DNA from: Ohtaekwangia koreensis
GTDB taxonomy: Bacteria; Bacteroidota; Bacteroidia; Cytophagales; Cyclobacteriaceae
Assembly (NCBI RefSeq): GCF_900167975.1
Contig: NZ_FUZU01000001.1
Coordinates: forward strand, 3,061,331 to 3,125,330
Length of the DNA: 64,000 nucleotides
Direction of reading: 5' to 3'
In this document: one piece after another, positions 7,902-15,770 of the stretch
Layout: every line of letters begins with the position of its first letter
Position numbering within the stretch: the first letter of the stretch is position 1
Notes under the pieces: generated by a model
Told to the model about the DNA's origin: nothing
The model's input: only the letters and a program-made list of their open reading frames with translations
Databases searched by the model: none
Made by a program: the position numbers and the translations under genes

Positions 7902-10519
7902 AAGAAAAGAAGCTGTATAACAATGCGATCATTCCTGATGACCTGTACGTACATCGTGACGCAGATCGTAAGTTAAGAGAAATAATTCTCAGAATGTCCA
8001 AACCAGCTTACGTTTCAGTAGCGAGACAGATGGGCAAGACTAATCTGTTGATACAAACAAAACGTGCCTTAGAGAATGAAAATAGCCGATACGTATACAT
8101 TGACATTACAAACAAGTTTGAGTCTGCGCAAGACTGCTTCAGGTACATTATAAACCAAATCCTAAATGCCAATGAGAGCATTAAGGAATTTCAAGAAGCG
8201 GCTCAGGTAATTCTTGCCAAGCGCAAAAATAATTCTGCTAGCCCGACTGAAGAGTATCAAAATGAAATGAGAGAAATACTAAAAAGGTACCCTGGTACAA
8301 TTGTAGTGTTTCTGGACGAAGTTGATGACTTACGCAAGCACAGTTTCTCTGATGACATCTTTGGACAAATAAGAAAAAATTATTTCATCAATGAGACTTA
8401 TCCCGTTTTAAAACGAGTTACGTATGTTCTATCGGGGGTAATTGATCCAGAGAAACTGATTAAAACGAAAGAGAATTCTCCATTTAATATAGCGATTCCT
8501 ATCTATTTAGACGATTTTACTTTTGAGCAATTCTTAGAGTTTGTTTCTAAGAGTGGGTTGGAGCTAGGTAGTGATATCAAAGAGTATATTTATGATTGGC
8601 TTCGAGGTAATCCAAGGATGACCTTCGAAATATTATCATTAATTGAGGACGAGCAATTACAAGGCGAACTAATTACGAAGGGAACAGTGGATAAGGCTAT
8701 TACAGACTTCTACTTAACCAATTTCAAAAATCCACCAATTGATCACATTCGCGACCTTATAAAACATAACACAGAAGTCCGAAAGGCGCTAATTAAATTG
8801 AAAAAGGGTGAATCACTTGAGCTTTCGGATGATGTCATTAATAAATTTTATCTTTTTGGCATAACGTCAACGAAGATCGACAAGAAGAACTTGCGAATAA
8901 AGAATCGAGTGATTGAGGAAAGCTTATCTGACGCATGGTTAAATAGTATTGAACTTGAGAAGAAAGGTTATTATGACTATGGCTGTGAAAGAATTAAACA
9001 GGGTGACTATGAGGGGGGGATAAAAATATTGTTGGAATTTTTACAAAACGAGCCCAAAGGCAATTTTGCAAATCTTGCAAAGTATGAAATTGGAATAGCA
9101 TACTACGAACTTGGTAATCATGAATTTTCCAATCAATATTTATTGGAAAAACCTATTAGCATGGATCTTTCACCAGAATCGTATTTTACGCAGATAAACT
9201 ACATAGGAGCCAACTTTATTAAACTTGGCAAAAGACAAGTTGCATCAAAATACTTCGATGAAATTATTCACAATTCACACAACCCTAGTGCAGTAATTAA
9301 TGCTTACGTTAATAAAGGTGAGTGTTTATTAAATGATGAGGAAAACTATAACGCGGAGAACACTGAATTTACTTATCTACAAGCACTCAATTACGTCAGC
9401 GAACATAAAGAAGAGATTCCAACAAGAAATTCTTTACTCGCATTGATTAATTATCGATTGGGATATATTTATAGACTAGAGAACAAGCCACTTGCCGCTG
9501 AAAAATTTCGGGAGGCTTTACAATTTGTTGAAATCCATGCCAAGCCCACAATTATACTATTCATCATAACTTGCGAAGATTCATCAGAAATTAAGAAATC
9601 ATTATTTAAAGAGGTAACAGACCTAATCATTGAAAGCGAAATAGCTTTTAAAGAAACAACTCTTACTATTCCATTGTTTTCGGAAATACAGTTGGCTCTC
9701 ATTCTTTCGAATCTTGTCGAACTGGAACTAGAAGATGATTTTCAAAGATTACTCCATTATGCGTTAAACGATTTATATTCAGGGGCAATCGAAGAATATC
9801 GCTTACTATTTAAAGTAGCCGAAACATCATTAACCAGTAAAAATCTAAAGGCCGCTCAATGGCTGTATAAGCGTGTAATTACGTTTGATGGAATTGATCC
9901 ACAGATAGAACGAAAATCTGCGTTAATAGCAGGGTTAGTTGAAAGCAGCCATAACTCTCAGGCATCAATTTCATATTTACTTCGATACATTAAAGTGTTT
10001 AATGAATTTGACAACTTTCATGAGTCTTTGACTCTGATAGATTTTGATGCGTTCATTCGTGTCATTGATTACTTTAGGGCAGCAAAAAAGTATGACGATG
10101 CTTTTAATACAGCTTTAATAATTGAAAAGCATTTTAGTACGGGCCTATCTTCCGAAGGCAAGGCGGATAGCGTTGTGATACTGTTCTACATCATGGATTA
10201 TTATGCATACTCAGGAAACGTAGATAGTAGTGTTCAGTACGGTAATAAAATTCTTTCATTAATATCGGAAGTAAAGCCGTCCTTAAATTCTCTGTCATAT
10301 GTGGATAGACGTGGACTAGACAATATTCAAAAGCAGACCCGAGGGCTAATGAATAGCTTGAGGACTGTGAGACAGATTGAGCCAATAAAACTTGGTAAGA
10401 GGGAACCAGGCAGAAACGAATATGTTAAGGTGAGATATAAAAATGGGTCTGAAATTGTTACTAAGTACAAAAAGGTAATGGATGAAATTAGTAAAGGGGA
10501 ATGCATCATAATTGAATAG
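7898..10519 (+). CDS. AAA ATPase with long TPR-like C-terminus, probable sensor of the island operon
   Basis: 873 residues. The N-terminal ~270 form an AAA-like (AAA_35-type) ATPase: a variant Walker A ARQMGKTNL (42-50), Walker B IVVFLDEVD (135-143), a LSGVIDP strand and a LRGNPRMTFEIL segment at the end of the lid/winged helix. From about residue 330 the protein is alpha-helical with TPR-like pairs, for example YYDYGCERIKQGDYEGG, LAKYEIGIAYYELGNHEF and NYRLGYIYRLENKPLAAEKF, continuing to about 790. The last 50 residues are basic, then acidic. ATPase plus helical-repeat architecture is that of STAND-like sensors in bacterial conflict systems. It is the last gene of the three-gene operon; the first ~170-bp repeat begins 12 bases after its stop. 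Confidence 0.85.
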   Translation: MKEKKLYNNAIIPDDLYVHRDADRKLREIILRMSKPAYVSVARQMGKTNLLIQTKRALENENSRYVYIDITNKFESAQDCFRYIINQILNANESIKEFQEAAQVILAKRKNNSASPTEEYQNEMREILKRYPGTIVVFLDEVDDLRKHSFSDDIFGQIRKNYFINETYPVLKRVTYVLSGVIDPEKLIKTKENSPFNIAIPIYLDDFTFEQFLEFVSKSGLELGSDIKEYIYDWLRGNPRMTFEILSLIEDEQLQGELITKGTVDKAITDFYLTNFKNPPIDHIRDLIKHNTEVRKALIKLKKGESLELSDDVINKFYLFGITSTKIDKKNLRIKNRVIEESLSDAWLNSIELEKKGYYDYGCERIKQGDYEGGIKILLEFLQNEPKGNFANLAKYEIGIAYYELGNHEFSNQYLLEKPISMDLSPESYFTQINYIGANFIKLGKRQVASKYFDEIIHNSHNPSAVINAYVNKGECLLNDEENYNAENTEFTYLQALNYVSEHKEEIPTRNSLLALINYRLGYIYRLENKPLAAEKFREALQFVEIHAKPTIILFIITCEDSSEIKKSLFKEVTDLIIESEIAFKETTLTIPLFSEIQLALILSNLVELELEDDFQRLLHYALNDLYSGAIEEYRLLFKVAETSLTSKNLKAAQWLYKRVITFDGIDPQIERKSALIAGLVESSHNSQASISYLLRYIKVFNEFDNFHESLTLIDFDAFIRVIDYFRAAKKYDDAFNTALIIEKHFSTGLSSEGKADSVVILFYIMDYYAYSGNVDSSVQYGNKILSLISEVKPSLNSLSYVDRRGLDNIQKQTRGLMNSLRTVRQIEPIKLGKREPGRNEYVKVRYKNGSEIVTKYKKVMDEISKGECIIIE

Positions 10520-10531
10520 AATGATTCTTTT

Positions 10532-10700
10532 GCATCAATACCCATGGTGCACTCCGCTCCTCCCTCCCACTTTAAAAGCTTGACCAAAGCGTTGCTGCCC
10601 AGCCAGGAAGTAACCGATGGAGATCGTGTGATGGCCCTTCGCTAAAAAACATTTGAGAAAATCGCGGTGCGTAACCAACTTAGCATACCGGGAACCATTA
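10532..10700. repeat. Imperfect non-coding direct repeat, copy A
   Basis: This segment aligns with 11596-11775 over its whole length. Shared blocks include GCATCAA-ACCCAT-GTGCA, CCCTCCCACTT, CCAAAGCG-TTGCTG, CTGCCCAGCC-GGA, TCGTGT, CCTTCG-TAAAAAAC and TTGAGAA. It carries no open frame of note and starts right after the stop of the ATPase-TPR gene. The position of each copy just 3' of a gene is reminiscent of cassette-type recombination sites, but no definite core site was found. Confidence 0.7.
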
Positions 10701-10721
10701 TATAACTTTAAACTTGCTAAC
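10697..10721 (+). promoter_or_regulatory. Motif shared with the island operon's upstream region
   Basis: ATTATATAACTTTAAACTTG then CTAAC nearly repeats the segment at 5259-5283 (ATTATATAACTTATACTTGG then CTAAC): two substitutions and one base missing. Both lie upstream of an island gene on the same strand, here 57 bases before the ATG at 10778. A shared regulator or promoter is the simplest explanation. Confidence 0.5.
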
Positions 10722-10777
10722 ACGCTTTTTTATTTCCGTTTTCTAATATTTAGCTTTATTAACCTAACTAGGCCATT

Positions 10778-11527
10778 ATGGAACCGATCAAAGATGTTGA
10801 ATACCAATATCTACTCCGACTTCTTAAAGACGATTTCGACAAAAAGTGGCTTTATGAATTATTAAGGCATTCAGAAATAGCAATTGGAAGCAAAATGGCT
10901 TTTACCGGAGGCTCACGAAAAGATTTATTTACGTTATATGTAAGTGTAGATCCTGAAATATTTGCAAAGTACTTTCGGTTAGTGACGCATGGAAAAAGTG
11001 ATTTGGCTGCGTTGTATCAACAGATGACAACTATTAATATTTATAAGGTTGAAATGTTTCCTGACCTTGGAAAATATCAGATAATCCATAATGATATTGT
11101 GCCAGCGGTCACACCATGGGAAGAAATAAACAATCTTCAACTTAAACTTATTGAAGACCTAAGGAAAGCCGCAGAGACAGTTGATCTTCAAAACATCGGT
11201 AATACGTCAAGAACTATTATGCAAAAAATTTCATCACTTATATTTGACCCTGCCAAGCACATACCGCCTGAAGGAGTTAAAGTCAGTGAAGGTATGTTTA
11301 AGAATAGGATTGCGACTTACATTGCATCAGAACTGAATACTAGTCAAGATAGAGAGTTGAGAGATTATGCCCGGGCAATAATTGAGTCTACAGACAAGGT
11401 CATCGACTTAAGCAATCAGGTAACTCATGATCTTAAGACAAAAAATCTATATGCTGAATGTTGCGTAATTGGCGTGGTGACGACATTAAGTTTATTGAGA
11501 GTTATCAATGCAAAAAGAAGTAGTTAA
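10778..11527 (+). CDS. Unknown helical protein in the defence-like island
   Basis: 249 residues, mostly alpha-helical by composition, with no signal peptide, membrane segment or recognised catalytic motif. Features seen: LRHSEIAIGSK and FTGGSRKDLFTLY in the first 55 residues, and a C-terminal half with IGNTSRTIMQKISSLIF, RDYARAIIESTDKVIDLSNQ, then VTHDLKTKN and a hydrophobic helix. The N-x3-HD arrangement in SNQVTHD faintly recalls the end of HEPN or abortive-infection C-terminal domains, but I would not assign it. The gene lies alone between the two copies of the imperfect repeat and is preceded by the motif at 10697. Base composition resembles the upstream operon. Real gene, function unknown; a defence-linked role is inferred from context only. 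Confidence 0.7.
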   Translation: MEPIKDVEYQYLLRLLKDDFDKKWLYELLRHSEIAIGSKMAFTGGSRKDLFTLYVSVDPEIFAKYFRLVTHGKSDLAALYQQMTTINIYKVEMFPDLGKYQIIHNDIVPAVTPWEEINNLQLKLIEDLRKAAETVDLQNIGNTSRTIMQKISSLIFDPAKHIPPEGVKVSEGMFKNRIATYIASELNTSQDRELRDYARAIIESTDKVIDLSNQVTHDLKTKNLYAECCVIGVVTTLSLLRVINAKRSS

Positions 11528-11595
11528 CTCCGTCTTCATCCTGCCATCAAACTTAGGGATTTCACTTCTATCACTATCGCTTTTTGCTTGCCCAA

Positions 11596-11775
11596 GCATC
11601 AACACCCATTGTGCAGTCCGCACATCCCTCCCACTTCCGAAGCCTGCCCAAAGCGTGTTGCTGTGCTGCCCAGCCCGGAGTAAACGATGAAGTGTCGTGT
11701 AATTTGCCTTCGTTAAAAAACTCTTGAGAAGATTACGGTGTGCCTAAGCAATTTAACATAACGCGGAACATTACG
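11596..11775. repeat. Imperfect non-coding direct repeat, copy B
   Basis: Second copy of the repeat at 10532-10700, slightly longer through small insertions (for example an extra GTG near the TTGCTG block). It follows the stop of the unknown gene by about 70 bases. The remaining part of the gap 11528-11853 shows no gene. The two copies delimit a segment that holds just one gene. Confidence 0.7.
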
Positions 11776-11853
11776 GACGTGCGGTATAGAAAGATGCAAG
11801 GGTTCGCTACGCCCGCTCGTAAAAAAATCTCCACTTTGATTCGCGGATAAGCT

Positions 11854-12135
11854 TCACTTATTATTCAGTTCTTCTTGAGCGAATTTCAGAAAATCGAAAA
11901 GTATCTGCATACTATTCGCAAGCTCCTTAAAATTATAGGGAAGACTGTCGTGTTCGTGAATAATGTATAGATGGTATATCTCGAGAAGATATTCGCGAAG
12001 CTCACCCGGTTCGGTAAAGTCCAGCAGATTGTTCAGTCTGTCGATGATCTCCGGTGTTACGTGCGGATAGAGTTGATCATTCCACAATTCTACACTGCTA
12101 GTAGAAACGGGTTTCTGAATATTTTCTTTTAACAT
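11854..12135 (-). CDS. Small conserved helical protein, divergent partner of the XRE regulator
   Basis: 93 residues from the ATG at 12135; the frame continues 30 codons upstream, but that part is low-complexity AT-rich sequence and MLKENIQKP is the more natural start. It is acidic and helical, with segments TPEIIDRLNNLLDF, LREYLLEIYHLYIIHEHD and FKELANSMQILFDFLKFAQ. I recognise no enzyme motif. It is divergent from the XRE gene at 12320 with a shared 184-base control region, a common arrangement for small Bacteroidota proteins accompanied by a phage-repressor-like regulator. Toxin-antitoxin pairing is possible but nothing in the sequence shows it. Confidence 0.65.
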   Translation of the reverse strand: MLKENIQKPVSTSSVELWNDQLYPHVTPEIIDRLNNLLDFTEPGELREYLLEIYHLYIIHEHDSLPYNFKELANSMQILFDFLKFAQEELNNK

Positions 12136-12319
12136 GGAATGCGTCTTTTTAGTACAAATTAGATTAGTATAAATGTAAATATTATTTGTATTAATATCAA
12201 AATAATTGGTATTCGATAAGGTCATAAATACAATTCCAGGTGTTATAAATACCAGACTGACAGTGATTTATACCTTTTTAAACGACATTAATACCTATCT
12301 TCACGCTTTCTACAGATTC
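12136..12319. promoter_or_regulatory. Shared control region with repeated half-sites
   Basis: This AT-rich region lies between two divergent genes. It contains several copies of a short element: TTGGTATTC (about 12209), ATAAATACC (about 12243), ATTTATACC (about 12265) and TTAATACCTAT (about 12289), roughly consensus TWATACC in either orientation. Spacing is irregular. They may be operator half-sites for the XRE protein encoded at 12320. Confidence 0.35.
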
Positions 12320-12520
12320 ATGGAGAGGATTAATAGGATCAAGGAAGTACTTGTCATTAAGGGAATCAGTCAAAAAGAACTTGCTGAAAAATTAGGCAAG
12401 ACTCAGAACACTATTGCCTCAATTTGCAATAACAAAACACAGCCGCATTTAAAGGATTTGAAGAAGATGGCTAAAATTCTCAATGTAGATATCCGAGAGC
12501 TCTTAGTTCCTACGATGTAG
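12320..12520 (+). CDS. XRE-family helix-turn-helix transcription regulator
   Basis: 66 residues from the ATG at 12320 (MERINRIKEVLV). It is a single Cro/CI-type HTH domain: SQKELAEKLGKTQNTIASIC forms the two recognition helices and LKKMAKILNVDIRELL the fifth helix, with no other domain. The frame could start at 12206, but the added 38 residues have no counterpart in the family and would cover the control region. It probably represses its own promoter and that of the divergent small protein. Proteins of this size often act as antitoxins or element-borne repressors. Confidence 0.85.
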   Translation: MERINRIKEVLVIKGISQKELAEKLGKTQNTIASICNNKTQPHLKDLKKMAKILNVDIRELLVPTM

Positions 12521-12611
12521 AGTGCGGGTAAGTGTGAGTATACTCTTGCTATATATTCTCGAAATATGGGACCGAAAAAGAAGAAAATAGATGTCAGTAA
12601 GAATCGGCCGG

Positions 12612-12670
12612 GTTGCTATATTTCAATATGCTAATAGAACAAGAGCTACCTACGCTACTGGATTGATAAC
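12612..12670 (+). pseudogene. Relic duplicate of the 5' end of the gene at 13257
   Basis: 59 bases here match 13241-13298 closely: both read GTTGCTATATTTCA, then ATGCTAATAGAACAAGAG, then CTACTGGATTGATAAC, with a few substitutions and one indel between. In this copy the frame reads MLIEQELPTLLD and then stops. The rest of the gene is missing; the next annotated gene (12687-13115, minus strand) lies between relic and intact copy. It points to an insertion or duplication event at this spot. Confidence 0.7.
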
Positions 12671-12686
12671 AAGACACCCGCCTATG

Positions 12687-13115
12687 TTATCCCCAATCAA
12701 CCATAATCAAAGAGTTGCTTTCCACGGCATGCTCTAACATTACTTCAAGCTCTTTTAAACCATCATTTGCAAAATCTTTATTCGCCTGAGATACGACTGC
12801 ATAAATTGGCTGAGGCTCGAATGCAAGTACCACTAAATAATCTTCTTCATTTCGGTAACCGACAGAGCTGTCAAAGTCCAATGCCAATAAATAAAAAATA
12901 TAATTATGTATTGGAGGTATATTATATACTTCTCCTTTCCAAACTGAGTGTGGGTCTTTCAATAATTTGCTAAAAATTTCTGTTTTAGAGGTATATGTTT
13001 GGTTGAGTTTTTTTACTTTGTCTTTGTTAATTTCAAATAAGCCGCACGTTTTGTTTTCACTGATGATGGCGTCAGCGTTTCTTTCAATTTCCGTAAAATT
13101 TAATATTACTGACAT
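12687..13115 (-). CDS. Hypothetical protein, possibly inserted
   Basis: 142 residues, acidic, without signal peptide or membrane helix. Visible features: an N-terminal FTEIERNADAIISENK helix, SVWKGEVYNIPPIHNYIFYL in the middle and a DYLVVLAFEPQPIYAVVSQA strand region near the C-terminus. The mix of short beta strands with a C-terminal helix resembles small immunity-type proteins in general terms only. It lies on the minus strand between the relic at 12612-12670 and the intact gene at 13257, so it may have arrived with the rearrangement that split them. No function is proposed. Confidence 0.6.
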   Translation of the reverse strand: MSVILNFTEIERNADAIISENKTCGLFEINKDKVKKLNQTYTSKTEIFSKLLKDPHSVWKGEVYNIPPIHNYIFYLLALDFDSSVGYRNEEDYLVVLAFEPQPIYAVVSQANKDFANDGLKELEVMLEHAVESNSLIMVDWG

Positions 13116-13256
13116 AAGCTATTGTTTTAAGTATGCTTTTATGTTTAACTAAATTCTCATTTGGGTGGCAGGCAAGATAATACTTTGGCTTCAGAGTCAG
13201 AATTAAAAATTGTGACTCAAAAGCTGACGTTAAGAATGGCGTTGCTATATTTCACC

Positions 13257-14057
13257 ATGCTAATAGAACAAGAGCGACTCACCTACTGGATTGATAACTT
13301 CTATGGCTACGGCTCATGGGATGCGCAGATCTGGTATATAGGATATGAGGAAAGCGGTGGTGATTTACCTGAAGATGTAGCGGAGAAGTTTAACTATTTA
13401 TACGACTCTCAAAAGACGTTTGAAACACTCTGTGATATTCGCGAAGTATACAGGCATGTTGCTTTCAGATCCGGTGGCTCAAAGGCTGGTATAGTTTCCA
13501 ATCTCTATGAGTATAGATTCGATCGCAATGCTACACTGCACGGTGTTTGGAAAAATCTGATAGCCTTTGCACACGGTTACCGAAATGAAGAACTTACGGA
13601 TGTGCTTGCATACCAACAACAGCGATTTCTTTTGCCTGATGCACGGAAGGAAGCGTTGATCAAGCTATATCCCCTGCCTTGTCCGCATAATCACGGCTGG
13701 TACTATAGCTGGCTTGATTTGCCACAACTGAGTTTTTTGAAGAGTCGTGCATTATACCAGGATCATGTATATAATGCGCGCATTGATCGCATTGTCGAAA
13801 ATATAGCTGCGTATAGACCTCAGGTTGTATTGATGTATGGCATGGATAACATTAACATGCTTAAACAATCGGTGCAAAAAGTTTTTACAGATGTATCTTT
13901 TAAAATGGTTAAAGCCGTTAAACAACAGCTTCCACAATATCATCATGCGGATCTTGGTGGTACTACGCTGCTGATTACTACGCAGATTCCTGCCCTGCGC
14001 CATAATCGGGTTGAGACCGGTTTCGACTGGCTGGAGTTTGGAAAGACGGTACGATGA
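13257..14057 (+). CDS. Conserved hypothetical protein (WYIGYEE motif)
   Basis: 266 residues from the ATG at 13257. Upstream in-frame starts exist (ATG 13236, TTG 13161), but the relic duplicate at 12612 keeps similarity around this ATG, and MLIEQERLTYWIDNFYGYG is a plausible N-terminus. Motifs: WDAQIWYIGYEESGGDLPED (about residues 22-41), HNHGWYYSWLDL in the middle and VVLMYGMDNINMLKQ near 195. The N-terminal glycine/acidic motif is faintly like the uracil-DNA-glycosylase superfamily, but the match is weak and I would not name it. It ends the accessory island, 42 bases before the convergent TetR gene. Confidence 0.65.
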   Translation: MLIEQERLTYWIDNFYGYGSWDAQIWYIGYEESGGDLPEDVAEKFNYLYDSQKTFETLCDIREVYRHVAFRSGGSKAGIVSNLYEYRFDRNATLHGVWKNLIAFAHGYRNEELTDVLAYQQQRFLLPDARKEALIKLYPLPCPHNHGWYYSWLDLPQLSFLKSRALYQDHVYNARIDRIVENIAAYRPQVVLMYGMDNINMLKQSVQKVFTDVSFKMVKAVKQQLPQYHHADLGGTTLLITTQIPALRHNRVETGFDWLEFGKTVR

Positions 14058-14099
14058 GATTGATAATTACTCTCAGGATTTTCTACAGAGACGAAGCAA

Positions 14100-14681
14100 T
14101 CACCCGAGTACCGACAAAGCAGTTTTAATGATGTCATCAAAATAGGCTTTGTCTGTGGTTGACTTTGCGGATACCTGTATACCTTTTATAGTGGTTAGGA
14201 AAAAACGGGTAATCGCCCTCGCCTCTTGTCGGTTGGTAATTTCTCCGCTTTGTTGCCCCCTTTGTATTGCAAGATGAAAAGCCTCTTCAATCTGTTTTTC
14301 ATTTTTGCAAAGCATATCTCTTACCTCGGTATCATGTGGAGCTACCTCTACTTCGGCATTCACCATAAAGCAGCCCTTATGCTGTTTATCATTGAGTAAG
14401 TTGTTGACGACTAACTCTAACAGCTGCTTGATCGCTTCCTTGGAAGATGTTGCATTGGTCACTATATTATACATTGCGCTTCCAGAAGTATTCTGATAGA
14501 ACTCCAATGCTTTTAAATATAGCGTATGCTTGTCTCCATAGGTATCATACAGGCTTGACCGGCTTATACCAAGTGAATCTACCAGATCCTGCATAGACGT
14601 ACCGTTGTATCCCTTAAGCCAGAAAAGGGACACAGCTTTATTTAATACCTCGCTTTCATCAAAATCTTTTGTTCGTGCCAT
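14100..14681 (-). CDS. TetR/AcrR-family transcription regulator
   Basis: 193 residues. The N-terminal HTH is clear: EVLNKAVSLFWLKGYNGTSM, then DLVDSLGISRSSLYDTYGDK (about residues 28-47) and KHTLYLKALEFY. The C-terminal half is the helical ligand-binding domain with GCFMVNAEVEVAPHD. It follows the SDR gene (14792-15541) on the same strand, 110 bases downstream. The pair of GGAA-N6-TTCC sites in front of the SDR gene is a likely operator for this repressor. A small electrophile or quinone-like inducer is common in this layout but is not shown by the sequence. Confidence 0.9.
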   Translation of the reverse strand: MARTKDFDESEVLNKAVSLFWLKGYNGTSMQDLVDSLGISRSSLYDTYGDKHTLYLKALEFYQNTSGSAMYNIVTNATSSKEAIKQLLELVVNNLLNDKQHKGCFMVNAEVEVAPHDTEVRDMLCKNEKQIEEAFHLAIQRGQQSGEITNRQEARAITRFFLTTIKGIQVSAKSTTDKAYFDDIIKTALSVLG

Positions 14682-14791
14682 AACGAAAAAAGCCTTACCT
14701 GTTTAAAAGGCAAAGCTATTCATTTTTAAGTATGGGTACACTAGCCTCTTATGAGAGAACGTCAAAAAAGAGACCATCGTTCATATATAAC

Positions 14792-15541
14792 TTATCGTAC
14801 TCCACCACTGGCAATAATCGTTTCACCTGTCAGCCAGCGTGAATCGTCCGATGCTAAAAATACTGCAATGGGTGCAATGTCATTGGGCTGACCTGTACGT
14901 CCAAGTGGTGTTGCTTTTACTGCATTGGTGTGGAACTCACTTCCTATAAAACCAGCAGAGTGCGTTCCTTCTGTTTCTACAATACCAGGGTTAATGGAGT
15001 TGATACGAATGTTTCGGGCACCAAGTTCTTTTGACAAAACTTGCGTGATTGAATCTACCGCGCCTTTCGTTGCTGTATAGATAGAGCTTCCCGGAGGTGT
15101 TATACGAGTTACTGTTGAGCTGATATTAATAATACTGCCGCCCTTCTCACCAAAGCTTTTCACAGCGCCTTTCGTAACCAGTAACAATCCCAATACATTG
15201 GTATTAAACTGACGGTTAAATTCTTCAACTGTCACATCTTCTATTGCGCCAAACTGATATACTCCAGCATTATTCACGAGTATATCTACTCCTCCAAATG
15301 CTTTTTGTGCTTCCGTAAAGATGTTGTCTACATCTGCCTGATGCGCTACATTACCCTTGACAGCGATGGCCTTGCCACCGTTCTTTACAATTTCGGCAAC
15401 TACTTTTTCAGCGCCTTCCTTTGCCGATGCATAATTGACAATAACTGATGCTCCTTCTGCCGCCAGACCTTTCGCTATCTCTGATCCAATTCCTTTTGAT
15501 GCTCCTGTAACTACTGCGACTTTGTTTGTTAACTTTTTCAT
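14792..15541 (-). CDS. Short-chain dehydrogenase/reductase (SDR), FabG-like
   Basis: 249 residues from the ATG at 15541; the frame extends 41 codons further but that would cover the operator sites. Classical SDR features: NAD(P)-binding TGASKGIGSEIAKGLAAEG (about residues 12-30), NNAG (about 88-91), active-site Ser in ISSTV, YTATKGA (Tyr-x3-Lys, about 153-157) and NPGIVETEGTH. The glycine-rich TGxxxGIG is intact. It is an oxidoreductase of unknown substrate, probably NADPH-dependent, and is likely controlled by the TetR protein downstream. Confidence 0.9.
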   Translation of the reverse strand: MKKLTNKVAVVTGASKGIGSEIAKGLAAEGASVIVNYASAKEGAEKVVAEIVKNGGKAIAVKGNVAHQADVDNIFTEAQKAFGGVDILVNNAGVYQFGAIEDVTVEEFNRQFNTNVLGLLLVTKGAVKSFGEKGGSIINISSTVTRITPPGSSIYTATKGAVDSITQVLSKELGARNIRINSINPGIVETEGTHSAGFIGSEFHTNAVKATPLGRTGQPNDIAPIAVFLASDDSRWLTGETIIASGGVR

Positions 15542-15567
15542 GTTCTTAATTTTGATTCGTTGTTTTT

Positions 15568-15613
15568 GGAATAATCGTTCCAGAATAAAACAACATTCCG
15601 GAATAATCGTTCC
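15568..15613. promoter_or_regulatory. Tandem TetR-type operator sites
   Basis: The sequence GGAATAATCGTTCC occurs twice, at 15568-15581 and 15600-15613, 32 bases apart (about three helical turns). Each has inverted GGAA/TTCC ends; the second extends outward to ATTCCGGAAT...GTTCCGGAAT. They lie 27-72 bases before the SDR start codon, where a repressor would block transcription. The neighbouring TetR regulator is the obvious candidate. Confidence 0.75.
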
Positions 15614-15731
15614 GGAATTCAGGAAATATTTACATGAAGCGTTGTTAACTCTTGCCGGGAGCAATTAGCTAATTGATTCACAGGCGTTTGATACGTGTAA
15701 AACAAAAGCATTTTTATAAAATGTTAAGTTG

Positions 15732-15739
15732 TATTTTTG
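15732..15739 (+). promoter_or_regulatory. Bacteroidota -7 promoter element
   Basis: TATTTTTG fits the TAnnTTTG consensus of Bacteroidota sigma-ABfr promoters and lies 32 bases before the start codon at 15771. No strong -33 TTTG box was seen. Confidence 0.4.
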
Positions 15740-15770
15740 CTCCAGCGAAAGCAATTAACGCCCGGAATGT

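Noticed and set aside
10532-11775. The two repeats as CRISPR or as definite attC sites
   Set aside because: Only two copies, too long and imperfect for CRISPR. GTTRRRY/RYYYAAC core pairs could not be shown in both copies, so integron identity was left as a hypothesis.
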